From CALINB01 sp938045325 (lineage in GTDB: Bacteria > Pseudomonadota > Alphaproteobacteria > Rhodospirillales > CALINB01), in assembly GCA_038114465.1 (NCBI GenBank), contig JAYNQW010000002.1:248001-312000 (forward strand): 64,000 nucleotides of DNA, read 5' to 3'. The position numbers were made by a program, and so were the translations under genes. This document shows positions 55,334 through 63,527 of the stretch, one piece after another. Below the pieces are notes generated by a model, which was not told the DNA's origin, did not search any database, and worked only from the letters and a program-made list of their open reading frames with translations. Within the stretch, counting starts at the first letter, position 1; every line of letters starts with the position of its first letter.

Positions 55334-55457
55334 GCCTGTACTCCGGCGGTCCAAAAGATAATGACGAGGAAATCGGTCAAAAGGCCGGGCCTTTGTGCCA
55401 TAGCTGGAACACGCCCGCAACCCGCAGAAACCGACTTATTTGAGCGTGAATTTTAAC

Positions 55458-56189
55458 CTAGGAACGGCCCAATAGAACATCTTTGGCTTGATTGATTTGG
55501 GCTGCCAGATAGGAAGAGCCGCCCTTATCCGGATGCAGATTCGCGATCAACCGCTTATGGGCCTCTCGAATTTCCTCGTCACTGGCGCCCGGCTGCAGGC
55601 CCAAAATTTGATACGCCTGATCAGGGGTCAAATTCGCATCACTGCCACCGGCATTTCCTGCGCCGGCATACTGTCCCGCCTGCTCCCGCCAATCCGGATG
55701 GACGCGGTCCAAATACACGGTCAATACTTGGGCCGATTCCTCATCCTGCTCGGCGAATTGACCCAGCAAGGTCATTAATTCAGGCATAGAAAGATCATCC
55801 AGATTCCGCCCGGCAAACGGTCCGGCAATGACTTCCCCCGACATATGCCCAGAATCATGATCAAGCCGCATCCGCAGAAATTGCGTATCCACATCCGATG
55901 TTTGCCCTGATCCACCACCCGAATAGGTGTGCCGCATCCTGGAAAAATTTTTAGCCGCGCGCGTGAGGGCACGGGCGCGCATTAACCAGGGCAACAATAC
56001 GGGCAGGCTCATCAATGCCCAGCCCAACCGTCCCGTCACGGCCATAAATCCAATCGTCAGCACCAATATGGAAAATAAAACCCATTTGAGAATTTTCAGG
56101 ATTTGCTTCGGTTCGGCATTCATGAACCAACGCCCTGCCAGCAGCAACCCGGCTAAGAGTCCGACTCCTAAAACCCAATAAGCCAACAC
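55458..56189 (-). CDS. DnaJ-domain membrane protein
   Basis: A 243-residue protein with two or three N-terminal hydrophobic segments (residues 2-20, 33-55, about 56-70) and a C-terminal J-domain (residues 188-243) with the HPD motif in NLHPDKGG. The topology and short J-domain resemble the Tim14/DjlA-like membrane J-proteins that recruit Hsp70. A conserved middle part (TQFLRMRLDHDSGHMSGEV) is typical of this alphaproteobacterial family. Its start lies 3 bases after the stop of the VWA-like gene, so they are co-transcribed. Confidence 0.88.
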   Translation of the reverse strand: MLAYWVLGVGLLAGLLLAGRWFMNAEPKQILKILKWVLFSILVLTIGFMAVTGRLGWALMSLPVLLPWLMRARALTRAAKNFSRMRHTYSGGGSGQTSDVDTQFLRMRLDHDSGHMSGEVIAGPFAGRNLDDLSMPELMTLLGQFAEQDEESAQVLTVYLDRVHPDWREQAGQYAGAGNAGGSDANLTPDQAYQILGLQPGASDEEIREAHKRLIANLHPDKGGSSYLAAQINQAKDVLLGRS

Positions 56190-56192
56190 GGT

Positions 56193-56909
56193 TTAGCTCC
56201 CTTTATTGACTTGATGAGCGAGTTGCAGCGCGGCACCACCGCGGCGTTTGGCAAGATCCTCAAGGGCCAGCCGGCCGCCGGCCGCAAAAACGGCAACGGC
56301 GCTCAGCAATTCTTTCAAAACTTGCGGGCTGCTTGAATCGAACTGGCAATATGCGCCGTTTGTCAGCTTAGCGATTTGCTTAAAACCAAATTCGGCAATC
56401 GGATCATCCCCTTCATGAAACATGAATGCAGGCACACCCAATAAGCCGAGCTCGCCGGCAACTTTACCGAGTTTGTCAATATCCTCTTCCATGGAGTCTC
56501 CAACATAAATCAGCGCATTCACACGCTGCTTTTTACTTTCGTTGGTTGCGTGCTTTAAAACTTTACCTATCTGTGTTTCGCCGGCCGAGCAAAACACCGA
56601 TGTCATCCGACGCAAAAGTTCAGTCGCTTCGCTGAGCCAGGGGCTGACTTTAAACTCGCCAAAACCGCGGAAAAAAGCGAGCTGGATTTCCAGCCCCCCG
56701 AGACTGGACGTTTCGACAAACATTTCGCCTTGGATTTGAGCCGCTTGATCCCATGCCGGCTGGCGGCTCGCCGTCGCATCAAGGGCAAATATCAAACGGC
56801 CCCGGCCCCCGGGCCTGGTCGTCACCGGGGTTGCCGCCACCTTTTTGAGAAACGCCTCGACATCTTTCGAGGCCTTTTTCTCCGGAAGTTTTTTGTCGTG
56901 ACCAGCCAT
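56193..56909 (-). CDS. VWA-like domain protein
   Basis: A 238-residue soluble protein resembling von Willebrand A domains. The metal-site start appears as IFALDATASRQPAW near residue 41 (D-x-T-x-S in place of D-x-S-x-S), and VNALIYVGDSMEED near residue 133 supplies later ligand residues. The N-terminal 35 residues are Lys-rich. The pair with the DnaJ-domain gene is found in other alphaproteobacteria and suggests a chaperone-linked role, but the function is unknown. Confidence 0.78.
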   Translation of the reverse strand: MAGHDKKLPEKKASKDVEAFLKKVAATPVTTRPGGRGRLIFALDATASRQPAWDQAAQIQGEMFVETSSLGGLEIQLAFFRGFGEFKVSPWLSEATELLRRMTSVFCSAGETQIGKVLKHATNESKKQRVNALIYVGDSMEEDIDKLGKVAGELGLLGVPAFMFHEGDDPIAEFGFKQIAKLTNGAYCQFDSSSPQVLKELLSAVAVFAAGGRLALEDLAKRRGGAALQLAHQVNKGS

Positions 56910-57042
56910 AAAAATCTCTCAAATCAACACTATAGAGATAGTAACAAATTTATCGATTGGCCACCTCGAATACGCAGCCGGACATAGTCACAGACCCGCC
57001 GATTGCGGCCACAATCATGACAGATATCAGGAAAATGGTGTT

Positions 57043-58038
57043 TTATTTGGTATAAATCTTGCCGTTCGGGCGGAAGGCGTGAAAAACAAACGCAAACGTC
57101 ACATCATAAACCTCATCGACCAACGTGCCGTTTTTCTTCCGTTGAACGATCACGTTACCGACATCGCGACCTTTTGCGATTTTGCGGGTATCCAGGGCTG
57201 AATTTTGCCCCTTCGCCCATTTGATGACGAGATCACCCTTCTCGATCCGGCCTTTTTTCCGCAATAAAGGCAGGCTCCAGGCTTCTTGATTAACCGCGAT
57301 AACACGAACCATCGGTTTGATACCTTTGGGCATCGGTCCGCCATACAGAAATGGACTCACATTCGTGTCATAGCCGACATAAGGATTTGAGCCATAAGGC
57401 CGGATAAATCCATGACGGGGCACCAGGACCAACCCATTGGGCGCACGTTTTTTAAAGCTGGCAAACGATTCAAGGCGAGACGGCAGCATTTTCAGCAATT
57501 TTCCGCTCATTTCACCGATGATGCCTTTGCCCAGAAATTGCTGCCACCAACTCTCCGTTTGCCGGTCGTACATCACCAAATCGGAATTGCGCAATTTACC
57601 CGTCGTCCCGAAATCCAGGATTTTGCCGTCCAAACGGCGGTCAAAAACAATGCTGGAATTACACAGCGGACAATACGTGACCGTAATGGGAATGCCGCCG
57701 AGCTTATCGTTAACGATTTCATGCCAGGTTAAAACCCGTAACGGATAAGCTTTGGCTTTACCGTTGATAACAACACCGACGACAGGCTCCGTAGGGGCAA
57801 TGTTATCGATTTCGATTATCTTCTCGAAAACAGGGTCGTCGATAGACGGAATACCATCTTTGGGCGGTCCCCCGGACATAATTTCGTCGTATTTTACGAT
57901 GTGTTTCGAAAAATCGGTTTTCGGCCATTCATTTTTCCAGCCATAGGGCAAATCGGCTGCACTGGTCGTGGTGATTCCCTGCCACGAAAAGACTACCAAA
58001 AAAAACAATACTTTTCTAAATTGCAATGTCATTTTCAT
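57043..58038 (-). CDS. DUF3179 domain protein, exported
   Basis: A 331-residue protein of family DUF3179. The ATG at 58038 starts a clear signal peptide (FRKVLFFLVVFSWQ, cleavage after SAA near residue 27); the frame remains open to 58107 but without a sensible N-terminus. Family strings are GIPSIDDPVF near residue 60, AYPLRVLTWHEIVND near 98, the cysteine pair in TYCPLCNSSIVFDR near 120, and PRHGFIRPYG near 220. Function unknown; CPLC suggests metal or redox chemistry outside the cytoplasm. Single gene, divergent from the oxidase gene. Confidence 0.88.
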   Translation of the reverse strand: MKMTLQFRKVLFFLVVFSWQGITTTSAADLPYGWKNEWPKTDFSKHIVKYDEIMSGGPPKDGIPSIDDPVFEKIIEIDNIAPTEPVVGVVINGKAKAYPLRVLTWHEIVNDKLGGIPITVTYCPLCNSSIVFDRRLDGKILDFGTTGKLRNSDLVMYDRQTESWWQQFLGKGIIGEMSGKLLKMLPSRLESFASFKKRAPNGLVLVPRHGFIRPYGSNPYVGYDTNVSPFLYGGPMPKGIKPMVRVIAVNQEAWSLPLLRKKGRIEKGDLVIKWAKGQNSALDTRKIAKGRDVGNVIVQRKKNGTLVDEVYDVTFAFVFHAFRPNGKIYTK

Positions 58039-58147
58039 AGGCGAAATCCCTTCAATTGGGATAAGCTTGATGTCTCGAGTCGCCTGCTGCAAATCATTCC
58101 GGATCAATTTTTAGTGATTTACCCAGCCTTGGATCACATCGAAAAAC

Positions 58148-59287
58148 ATGACTGAATCAATAGACTGCGCTGTTATCGGTGCCGGCGTCGTTGGGCTGGC
58201 TATTGCCAGAGCCCTTGCAACAACTGGCCACGACGTCATCGTTCTCGAGGCAACGGATGCGATCGGCACGGGAACCAGCTCGCGCAACAGTGAAGTGATC
58301 CATGCGGGAATTTATTATCCGAAAAACAGTTTAAAAGCCTTGATGTGTGTTCGCGGAAAACAACTTCTTTATGAATATTGTGAAAGCCGTTGCGTCGAGC
58401 ACCGGCGTATCGGTAAACTTTTAGACTCGACAACCGACGATCAAATCAGTGCCCTTGAAAAACTACGCGATAGCGCCGCCGCAAACGGTGTAACCGATTT
58501 AAAATGGATTGAAGGCGCAGCGTTAAAAAAATTAGAACCTGAACTTCGGGCCGTGGGTGCTTTTTTATCGCCCTCAACCGGTATTATCGACAGTCATGGC
58601 TTAATGCTGGCCTACCAAGGCGAAGCCGAAGATGCCGGCGCAATGATTGCCTTTAATAGTCCGGTGCGCAAAGGGCATATTGAGAAAGACGGCATTGTGC
58701 TTTCAATCGGCGGGGAAGAACCGATGACGTTATCGTGCCGAACGGTCATTAACAGTGCCGGTCTCTATGCGCAATTTATCGCTGCGTCGATCGAGGGCCT
58801 GGACCGTCAGCACATTCCGCCCTGCCATTTCGCAAAAGGAAACTATTTTACGCTTAGTGGGCGGGCCCCCTTTTCACGGCCCATTTACCCCATTCCTGAA
58901 GCTGCCGGTCTGGGCATTCACCTTACATTGGATTTGGGCGGACAGGCCAAATTCGGCCCCGATGTCGAATGGCTAGCCGATTTACCCTGGCTCGAAGACG
59001 ACAGTCATATTACCGGCATCGATTACACCGTTGATCCGGCCCGGGGCGAGCGGTTTTATGCCGCTATTCGCACCTATTGGCCCGGATTACCCGATAATTC
59101 ACTGCTGCCGGGCTATGCTGGGATTCGGCCTAAAATTCAGGCCCCGGATGAAGCCGCCAAGGATTATATGATACAAGGGCCAAACGAACATGGCATTAAC
59201 GGATTGGTCAACCTTTTTGGCATTGAATCACCGGGCCTGACATCCTCATTGGCCATTGCCGAGGAGGTTCTTAAGAAACTGGCCTGA
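58148..59287 (+). CDS. FAD-dependent oxidoreductase (L-2-hydroxyglutarate oxidase-like)
   Basis: A 379-residue flavoenzyme of the DAO/LhgO group. The FAD motif IGAGVVGLAIARAL is at residues 9-22, followed by EATDAIGTGTSSRNSEVIHAGIYY-type sequence (residues 37-57) that is diagnostic for the LhgO branch, and the C-terminal FAD contact GLVNLFGIESPGLTSSLAIAEEV. It should oxidise a 2-hydroxy acid such as L-2-hydroxyglutarate, passing electrons to the quinone pool. It is followed after 24 bases by the TM1410-like gene on the same strand. Confidence 0.9.
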   Translation: MTESIDCAVIGAGVVGLAIARALATTGHDVIVLEATDAIGTGTSSRNSEVIHAGIYYPKNSLKALMCVRGKQLLYEYCESRCVEHRRIGKLLDSTTDDQISALEKLRDSAAANGVTDLKWIEGAALKKLEPELRAVGAFLSPSTGIIDSHGLMLAYQGEAEDAGAMIAFNSPVRKGHIEKDGIVLSIGGEEPMTLSCRTVINSAGLYAQFIAASIEGLDRQHIPPCHFAKGNYFTLSGRAPFSRPIYPIPEAAGLGIHLTLDLGGQAKFGPDVEWLADLPWLEDDSHITGIDYTVDPARGERFYAAIRTYWPGLPDNSLLPGYAGIRPKIQAPDEAAKDYMIQGPNEHGINGLVNLFGIESPGLTSSLAIAEEVLKKLA

Positions 59288-59311
59288 CGATAAACATGAG
59301 AATGGGACGGC

Positions 59312-60517
59312 ATGCGAAAATTTAACCAACCAACCTATCGTTTAGCGAAGACTGTTTTCAACATTGCATTCGGGTCCTTGATGATTTTGTGGCCTTTGCA
59401 AACGACTGCTGACCCCACCGCATCAACATCAAATTACCAAAACGGTGAATTTCAAATTGCCCAAGCGCCTGGCGGACAAACACCGCCCCGTGGTCGAGTT
59501 CGTATTCAGGGCAAAGAGACGGAAAAAAAACTGGACGCCCCTATTCCCATCTTAACGGTTACAGATCACCGCGAAGCCATGCGCCAATTCATTCAATCAA
59601 TCAGCGCTTATGCCCGGCGGCAAAACCGGAACTTTATGGTGCTGACAAAAGACGGATTGGACCTGCTCGTCAAAAAAGATATCAACGATGACAAAATTTC
59701 ATTACCGGCGCGCACCTATATGCGCTCCATCGATGGTGTCGTTATTGACGGCCTGTTTTACGGCCGCCAATTATTTGGCTTACCGACGGATAAAAAAGTG
59801 TTGGAAACCCGGCTTCCCTTAGTCGGCCAAGCCGTCAACAATGGGATCAAAACATTTGTTATTGATTACGTAAAATCACCGCAAGAAGCACAAGAATCAA
59901 TTAAACTCAATAATGCCCGGAACCTAATACCCTTCCCGGCCAACACCCCCCGGCATTTACTGAATACAATCCCACCTTATCCGCGCCAACCAATACAGGA
60001 AAACCCGAAAAGTATTTTATCCATTAGAGACGTCAAAAATTTCTTGTATTTGCGCGAGACTAGTAAATTTGGCCGCCAGGATGAGTTCACGCTGAATATT
60101 CACGGCACGAATTATGATTTGGTTATTGTCGATGTATTTCACGGACGTTCGCCTTTATCGAAACGCGCTGTTGAAACATTAAAATTTAAAAAAATCGGCG
60201 CAAGAAGACTCGTCTTTGCACACATCGACATCGGTACGGCGGCAAGCTACCGCTATTATTGGAAAGCACGTTGGCGTGAAGGCTCGCCATTTTGGATTAA
60301 GGCCCCTGTGCCGGGCGAGCCGGATAGGTACTTTGTCCAATTTTGGCAGCCGGAATGGCGCCGCATTATCACCGGCAATGCAAAATCGTATGTTTTCGGC
60401 GCCATCCGCCAGGGATTTGACGGCATCGTTCTTGAAGGGATCAATGCCTACCGCTTTTTTGAAGGCACCAGCAGTGAGGCCGGATCTAAGTTAGGCTCCA
60501 GTGGCGGCCCCTTGTAG
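59312..60517 (+). CDS. Secreted TM1410/GH114-like protein
   Basis: A 401-residue exported protein (hydrophobic signal about residues 12-32, cleavage near TTADP). The mature part matches the TM1410 type of the GH114-like barrel family: DGVVIDGLFYGRQLFG near residue 145, FVIDYVKSPQEA near 190, HGTNYDLVIVDVF near 265, FAHIDIGTAASYRYYWKARW near 300, VQFWQPEWRRII near 340, and GFDGIVLEGINAYRFF near 370. Some GH114 enzymes cleave galactosaminogalactan; the TM1410 branch has no proven activity. It ends in a Gly/Ser-rich tail. Possibly co-transcribed with the upstream oxidase. Confidence 0.83.
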   Translation: MRKFNQPTYRLAKTVFNIAFGSLMILWPLQTTADPTASTSNYQNGEFQIAQAPGGQTPPRGRVRIQGKETEKKLDAPIPILTVTDHREAMRQFIQSISAYARRQNRNFMVLTKDGLDLLVKKDINDDKISLPARTYMRSIDGVVIDGLFYGRQLFGLPTDKKVLETRLPLVGQAVNNGIKTFVIDYVKSPQEAQESIKLNNARNLIPFPANTPRHLLNTIPPYPRQPIQENPKSILSIRDVKNFLYLRETSKFGRQDEFTLNIHGTNYDLVIVDVFHGRSPLSKRAVETLKFKKIGARRLVFAHIDIGTAASYRYYWKARWREGSPFWIKAPVPGEPDRYFVQFWQPEWRRIITGNAKSYVFGAIRQGFDGIVLEGINAYRFFEGTSSEAGSKLGSSGGPL

Positions 60518-60535
60518 ATAAACGTTCACAAGCGG

Positions 60536-60772
60536 TTAAGCTGCGAACGATGTCACTGACTCAATCACAAAGCCTTCTTTTTTGGGATAGCGCTGCTTGG
60601 CTAAAAGCCGCGCCTCTTCGGCGTCACGGGCAACAATTCCATGAACTTGAAGATCTGCCCAATAATCATCGAACAGATTGTGACTTTTGTTATTTTTAAC
60701 GAGGGCACGGACTTCTTTGTTGTACAAAGAAACTTCGAATAAATGCCCCTTACTGAACGGCGGGTGTATCAT
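60536..60772 (-). CDS. Small hypothetical protein, 78 aa (paralogue A)
   Basis: I do not recognise this family. The 78-residue soluble protein shares a full-length pattern with the gene at 60913: F/Y-E-V, YNKEVR, a D-D-x-W, an I-x-A-x-D stretch, then YP, G-x-VIE near the end. The ATG is preceded by a G5 run (GGGGGATTAAC). It lies 140 bases downstream of its paralogue on the same strand, with a strong hairpin between them. The bab-like compact size suggests a small alpha/beta domain. Function unknown. Confidence 0.72.
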   Translation of the reverse strand: MIHPPFSKGHLFEVSLYNKEVRALVKNNKSHNLFDDYWADLQVHGIVARDAEEARLLAKQRYPKKEGFVIESVTSFAA

Positions 60773-60834
60773 GTTAATCCCCCAGACTGAGACAAATTAC
60801 CGTTTGCCGACACTTTATGGTCGCCAGAACCTTT

Positions 60835-60862
60835 ATTCTTTAACCGGTAAAGGTTAAAGAAT
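60835..60862. repeat. Perfect 11-bp inverted repeat between the two paralogues
   Basis: ATTCTTTAACC and GGTTAAAGAAT are exact inverted copies around GGTAAA, flanked by AACC and GGTT that can extend the stem across a bulge. It lies 51 bases after the stop of the upstream paralogue and 63 bases before the start of the downstream one. No T-run follows on either strand, so it may be an operator, an RNA processing site or a leader structure rather than a terminator. Confidence 0.6.
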
Positions 60863-60912
60863 GGTTTCATCTGGGTCATTTTGCGGGGACGATTTCTCCG
60901 GCCGGAACGCCC

Positions 60913-61119
60913 TTAGGCGAGCGATATTTGCTCAATCACATAGCCAAGGCTGCTGGGATACTTGGATTTTGCCTTCGATAATGCCTGATCTTCATCATCG
61001 GCAAAAATTTCGATGTAATGGATATTCTCCCAATCGTCATCAAGATGAGCATGATGGTCACCCACCCGGGTGCATTCACGAACTTCTTTATTGTAAACAC
61101 CTACTTCATAGGTCGGCAT
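60913..61119 (-). CDS. Small hypothetical protein, 68 aa (paralogue B)
   Basis: A 68-residue protein, unknown, paralogous to the 78-residue gene downstream (about 45% identical by eye over 65 aligned residues: YNKEVR, DDDW, KYP, GYVIE). The ATG at 61119 is chosen because GGGAG lies 9 bases upstream; the frame is open to 61173, but that extension reads through the leader hairpin. The protein is acidic in its middle (DDDWE, ADDED) and has no signal or membrane segment. The GGGAG is itself paired in the hairpin 61126-61148, which suggests regulated translation. Confidence 0.72.
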   Translation of the reverse strand: MPTYEVGVYNKEVRECTRVGDHHAHLDDDWENIHYIEIFADDEDQALSKAKSKYPSSLGYVIEQISLA

Positions 61120-61125
61120 GGCGCA

Positions 61126-61148
61126 ACACTCCCTTTTTTTGGGAGTAT
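61126..61148 (-). promoter_or_regulatory. Leader hairpin that covers the ribosome-binding site
   Basis: In the minus-strand mRNA AUACUCCC pairs with GGGAGUGU (8 pairs, one U-G) around a loop of seven A. The GGGAG of the 3' arm is the only Shine-Dalgarno candidate for the ATG at 61119, so the stem would block ribosome entry when folded. Confidence 0.5.
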
Positions 61149-61201
61149 GCCCGATATCATACTTAAAGTACAAAAATTTTATACAAGCAAGCCATTGAAA
61201 C

Positions 61202-61837
61202 CTATGAGTGATTAGCTTTCATAAGATTAGCCCGGACATACGCAACCGCCTCGGCCAAGTCTTCCGGCCTGTTGACATTAAAAAACGGATCCATGGGTTC
61301 AAGAGGATAATCAATATGCGCAACGGCGTACCGACCCGTCCAACGATCGATTTTGCGAATTTCTTCGATGCGTAACGCATGATCGAGATCATCTTTAAGC
61401 CGGACCGGCCATATTGCAAAGACAGGATGAGTCCGACCGCCGGATGAGGCGCAGGCAATATCGGCAGCATTGTCGCGCACAGCGTTTTTCAAATCGTTAA
61501 CCAGCTGTTTCGGGAAAAACGGTGCATCAGCGGCGAATGTCACAATCCACTCAGCATCCGGCATATGAGCCGACGCCCATTCCAGTCCCGTCAATACACC
61601 CGCCAATGGCCCCTGGTGACCCTCAAGGCTATCGGGCACAACGGTCAGTTGATATGAATCGAACCGTGCCGGATCGCCATTCGCATTGATGATCAGTTGG
61701 TCAACTTGCAGCTGAGCGTTCTGAATGACATGTTCAAGTATGGTGTGGCCGCCCAGTTTTTGAAAGAACTTGTCGCCGCCGCCCATCCGGCGGGATTGTC
61801 CACCGGCCAACAAAATACCGAGTACCGGCGGCATCAA
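61202..61837 (-). CDS. mobA: Molybdenum cofactor guanylyltransferase
   Basis: A 211-residue MobA, which adds GMP to molybdopterin to give the bis-MGD cofactor of formate dehydrogenases and related enzymes. The nucleotide-binding signature GILLAGGQSRRMGGGDK is at residues 6-22, the metal-binding Asp is in TFAADAPFFP near residue 100, and HPVFAIWPV near 142. Its start overlaps the fdhD stop by 4 bases, showing coupling to fdhD. Confidence 0.93.
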   Translation of the reverse strand: MMPPVLGILLAGGQSRRMGGGDKFFQKLGGHTILEHVIQNAQLQVDQLIINANGDPARFDSYQLTVVPDSLEGHQGPLAGVLTGLEWASAHMPDAEWIVTFAADAPFFPKQLVNDLKNAVRDNAADIACASSGGRTHPVFAIWPVRLKDDLDHALRIEEIRKIDRWTGRYAVAHIDYPLEPMDPFFNVNRPEDLAEAVAYVRANLMKANHS

Positions 61838-62712
61838 TTTTTCCCAGCCTTGCGGCGAACGTGCCGGGGCTCATCATCGATGCCGCTTAAATCGGCATCA
61901 AATTCAATTCGATCATCGCCAGACAACGCAATAAAGCGCTTACCGCGGGCCCGACCGATTAATGTCAACCCCACTTGCCGCGCCAATGAAACACCCCAGG
62001 CCGTAAACCCGGAGCGCGAAATCAAAACCGGAATTTCCATTTGAACCGTTTTGATCACCATTTCGCTGGTTAGACGCCCGGTTGTATAAAAAATTTTGTC
62101 CGTCGGCGATATACCGTGCAGATACATATAGCCCGCGATTTTATCGACGGCGTTATGCCGTCCAACATCCTCCATATAAACCAACACACGATCCTCCTGA
62201 CATAAAACACAGCCATGAATGGCGCCGGCCTCCAAGTATAGGCTGGGCATCGTATTGATCGTTTTAAACAGCGAATACATCCACGACGTTTTAACGGTGG
62301 CCTCAGGATTAAGCGATACCGTTTCGAATTTTTCCATGATATCGCCAAATGCCGTTCCCATGGCGCAGCCGGATGTCAGTGTTTTTTTCTTGAGCTTCTC
62401 TTCGAAATCAGTTTTGTGCTTTGTTCTAACAACGACAGTTTCAATTTCGTCATCGTAATCGACGCTTTCGATTTCATCCCCGGCATGAATCATATTTTGA
62501 TTAAGCAAGTACCCAACAGCCAAATATTCCGGGTAATCGCCGATCGTCATCATGGTGACGATTTCGCGGCTGTTCAGAAACAACGTCAGCGGCCGTTCGA
62601 CCGTCACTGACAAATCGGCTTCCCGGCCCTCATGATCGACCCCTTTGACACGCTCGGTCAGTCGGGGGTCCTTCGGATTCGGGCTCACTAAATTATGGGG
62701 ACGGGTATCCAT
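61834..62712 (-). CDS. fdhD: Formate dehydrogenase accessory protein FdhD
   Basis: A 292-residue FdhD, the sulfurtransferase that puts sulfur on the molybdenum cofactor of formate dehydrogenase. Conserved strings are YLAVGYLLNQNMI near residue 65, SGCAMGTAF near 117 with the catalytic cysteine (the second cysteine of the E. coli CxxC loop is missing), DVGRHNAVDKI near 182, TGRLTSEMVIK near 207 and ISRSGFTAWGV near 228. GGAAGG precedes the ATG. It heads the fdhD-mobA pair, opposite a GntR/FCD regulator. A Mo formate dehydrogenase should be encoded elsewhere. Confidence 0.94.
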   Translation of the reverse strand: MDTRPHNLVSPNPKDPRLTERVKGVDHEGREADLSVTVERPLTLFLNSREIVTMMTIGDYPEYLAVGYLLNQNMIHAGDEIESVDYDDEIETVVVRTKHKTDFEEKLKKKTLTSGCAMGTAFGDIMEKFETVSLNPEATVKTSWMYSLFKTINTMPSLYLEAGAIHGCVLCQEDRVLVYMEDVGRHNAVDKIAGYMYLHGISPTDKIFYTTGRLTSEMVIKTVQMEIPVLISRSGFTAWGVSLARQVGLTLIGRARGKRFIALSGDDRIEFDADLSGIDDEPRHVRRKAGKN

Positions 62713-62732
62713 GTATCCTTCCGCTTATTAGA

Positions 62733-62751
62733 TACCAATGGGAATTTGGTA
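62733..62751. promoter_or_regulatory. Candidate GntR-type operator between fdhD and its divergent regulator
   Basis: TACCAA-n7-TTGGTA is a perfect inverted repeat 20 bases upstream of the fdhD ATG. Further half-sites occur in the same spacer (TTGGTA at 62770-62775, AACCAA at 62807-62812), and a TTGACA lies at 62756-62761. GntR/FCD proteins often bind such short inverted repeats in divergent promoters. Confidence 0.45.
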
Positions 62752-62837
62752 CTCATTGACACATCATACTTGGTAAAAACTCCCAGAATTTCAATCTCTT
62801 GTATAAAACCAAACAGAAATTGGGTAGAATTGGTCTC

Positions 62838-63521
62838 ATGAAACGCATCGAGCAAACACTTAGCGCTTTGCGCGATTATATCAGTGATGCCAGAAAAAGT
62901 GGAAAATCACGTTTGCCACCGGAACGCGTGCTATGCAAACAGCTCAACATCCCCCGGGGCACGCTACGGCAAGCCTACGCCACATTAGAGGCCGAGGGTA
63001 AAATTTGGCGACACGTCGGCCGGGGAACATTTCTGGGAACCCGTCCGCCGGTTACCGATGATCAACTCAATATTTTAACACAATGTACCAATCCGGAAGA
63101 GGTCATGGAAGTTCGCATCATGATTGAACCGCGCATTGCCGGTTTCGCCGCACATCGAGCTTCAGCAAGCGATATTTCGGCGATGCGTGAGGCGCTTGAT
63201 AAAAGCGAAACAGCTGTAAACTTCGAAACATTCGAACAATGGGACAGCAACCTCCATCAAACAATCGCAAAGGCCGCCCGAAATACGCTTTTAACGGCGC
63301 TATTCGATTCAATTAACATGATCCGCTGGAAAACCGAATGGGGCAACTTAAAAGCCGCCAACCTGACACGGGAACGGCGAACGATTTATGAAGGGCAGCA
63401 TCGCGAGCTCGTTGACGCCATTTCAAAACGCAACGTCGAACACGCAGAAAACACCATGCGCATGCACCTTGAAACCGTCAGAAACGATTTATTCGGCAGT
63501 ACAGCAAACCGTACGGCATAA
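62838..63521 (+). CDS. GntR-family transcriptional regulator with FCD domain
   Basis: A 227-residue regulator. Residues 1-70 are a winged helix of the GntR type (RLPPERVLCKQLNIPRGTLRQAYATLEAEGKIWRH, in pieces PPERVLCKQL, RGTLRQAYATLE), and residues 80-220 are an FCD ligand-binding domain with metal-binding candidates (DSNLHQTIAKAARN near 140 and EGQHRELVDAISKRN near 195). The ATG at 62838 fits the family start better than the one at 62799. It is divergent from fdhD-mobA and just upstream of an aldo/keto reductase in the opposite direction; its effector is unknown. Confidence 0.9.
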   Translation: MKRIEQTLSALRDYISDARKSGKSRLPPERVLCKQLNIPRGTLRQAYATLEAEGKIWRHVGRGTFLGTRPPVTDDQLNILTQCTNPEEVMEVRIMIEPRIAGFAAHRASASDISAMREALDKSETAVNFETFEQWDSNLHQTIAKAARNTLLTALFDSINMIRWKTEWGNLKAANLTRERRTIYEGQHRELVDAISKRNVEHAENTMRMHLETVRNDLFGSTANRTA

Positions 63522-63527
63522 CTGCCG

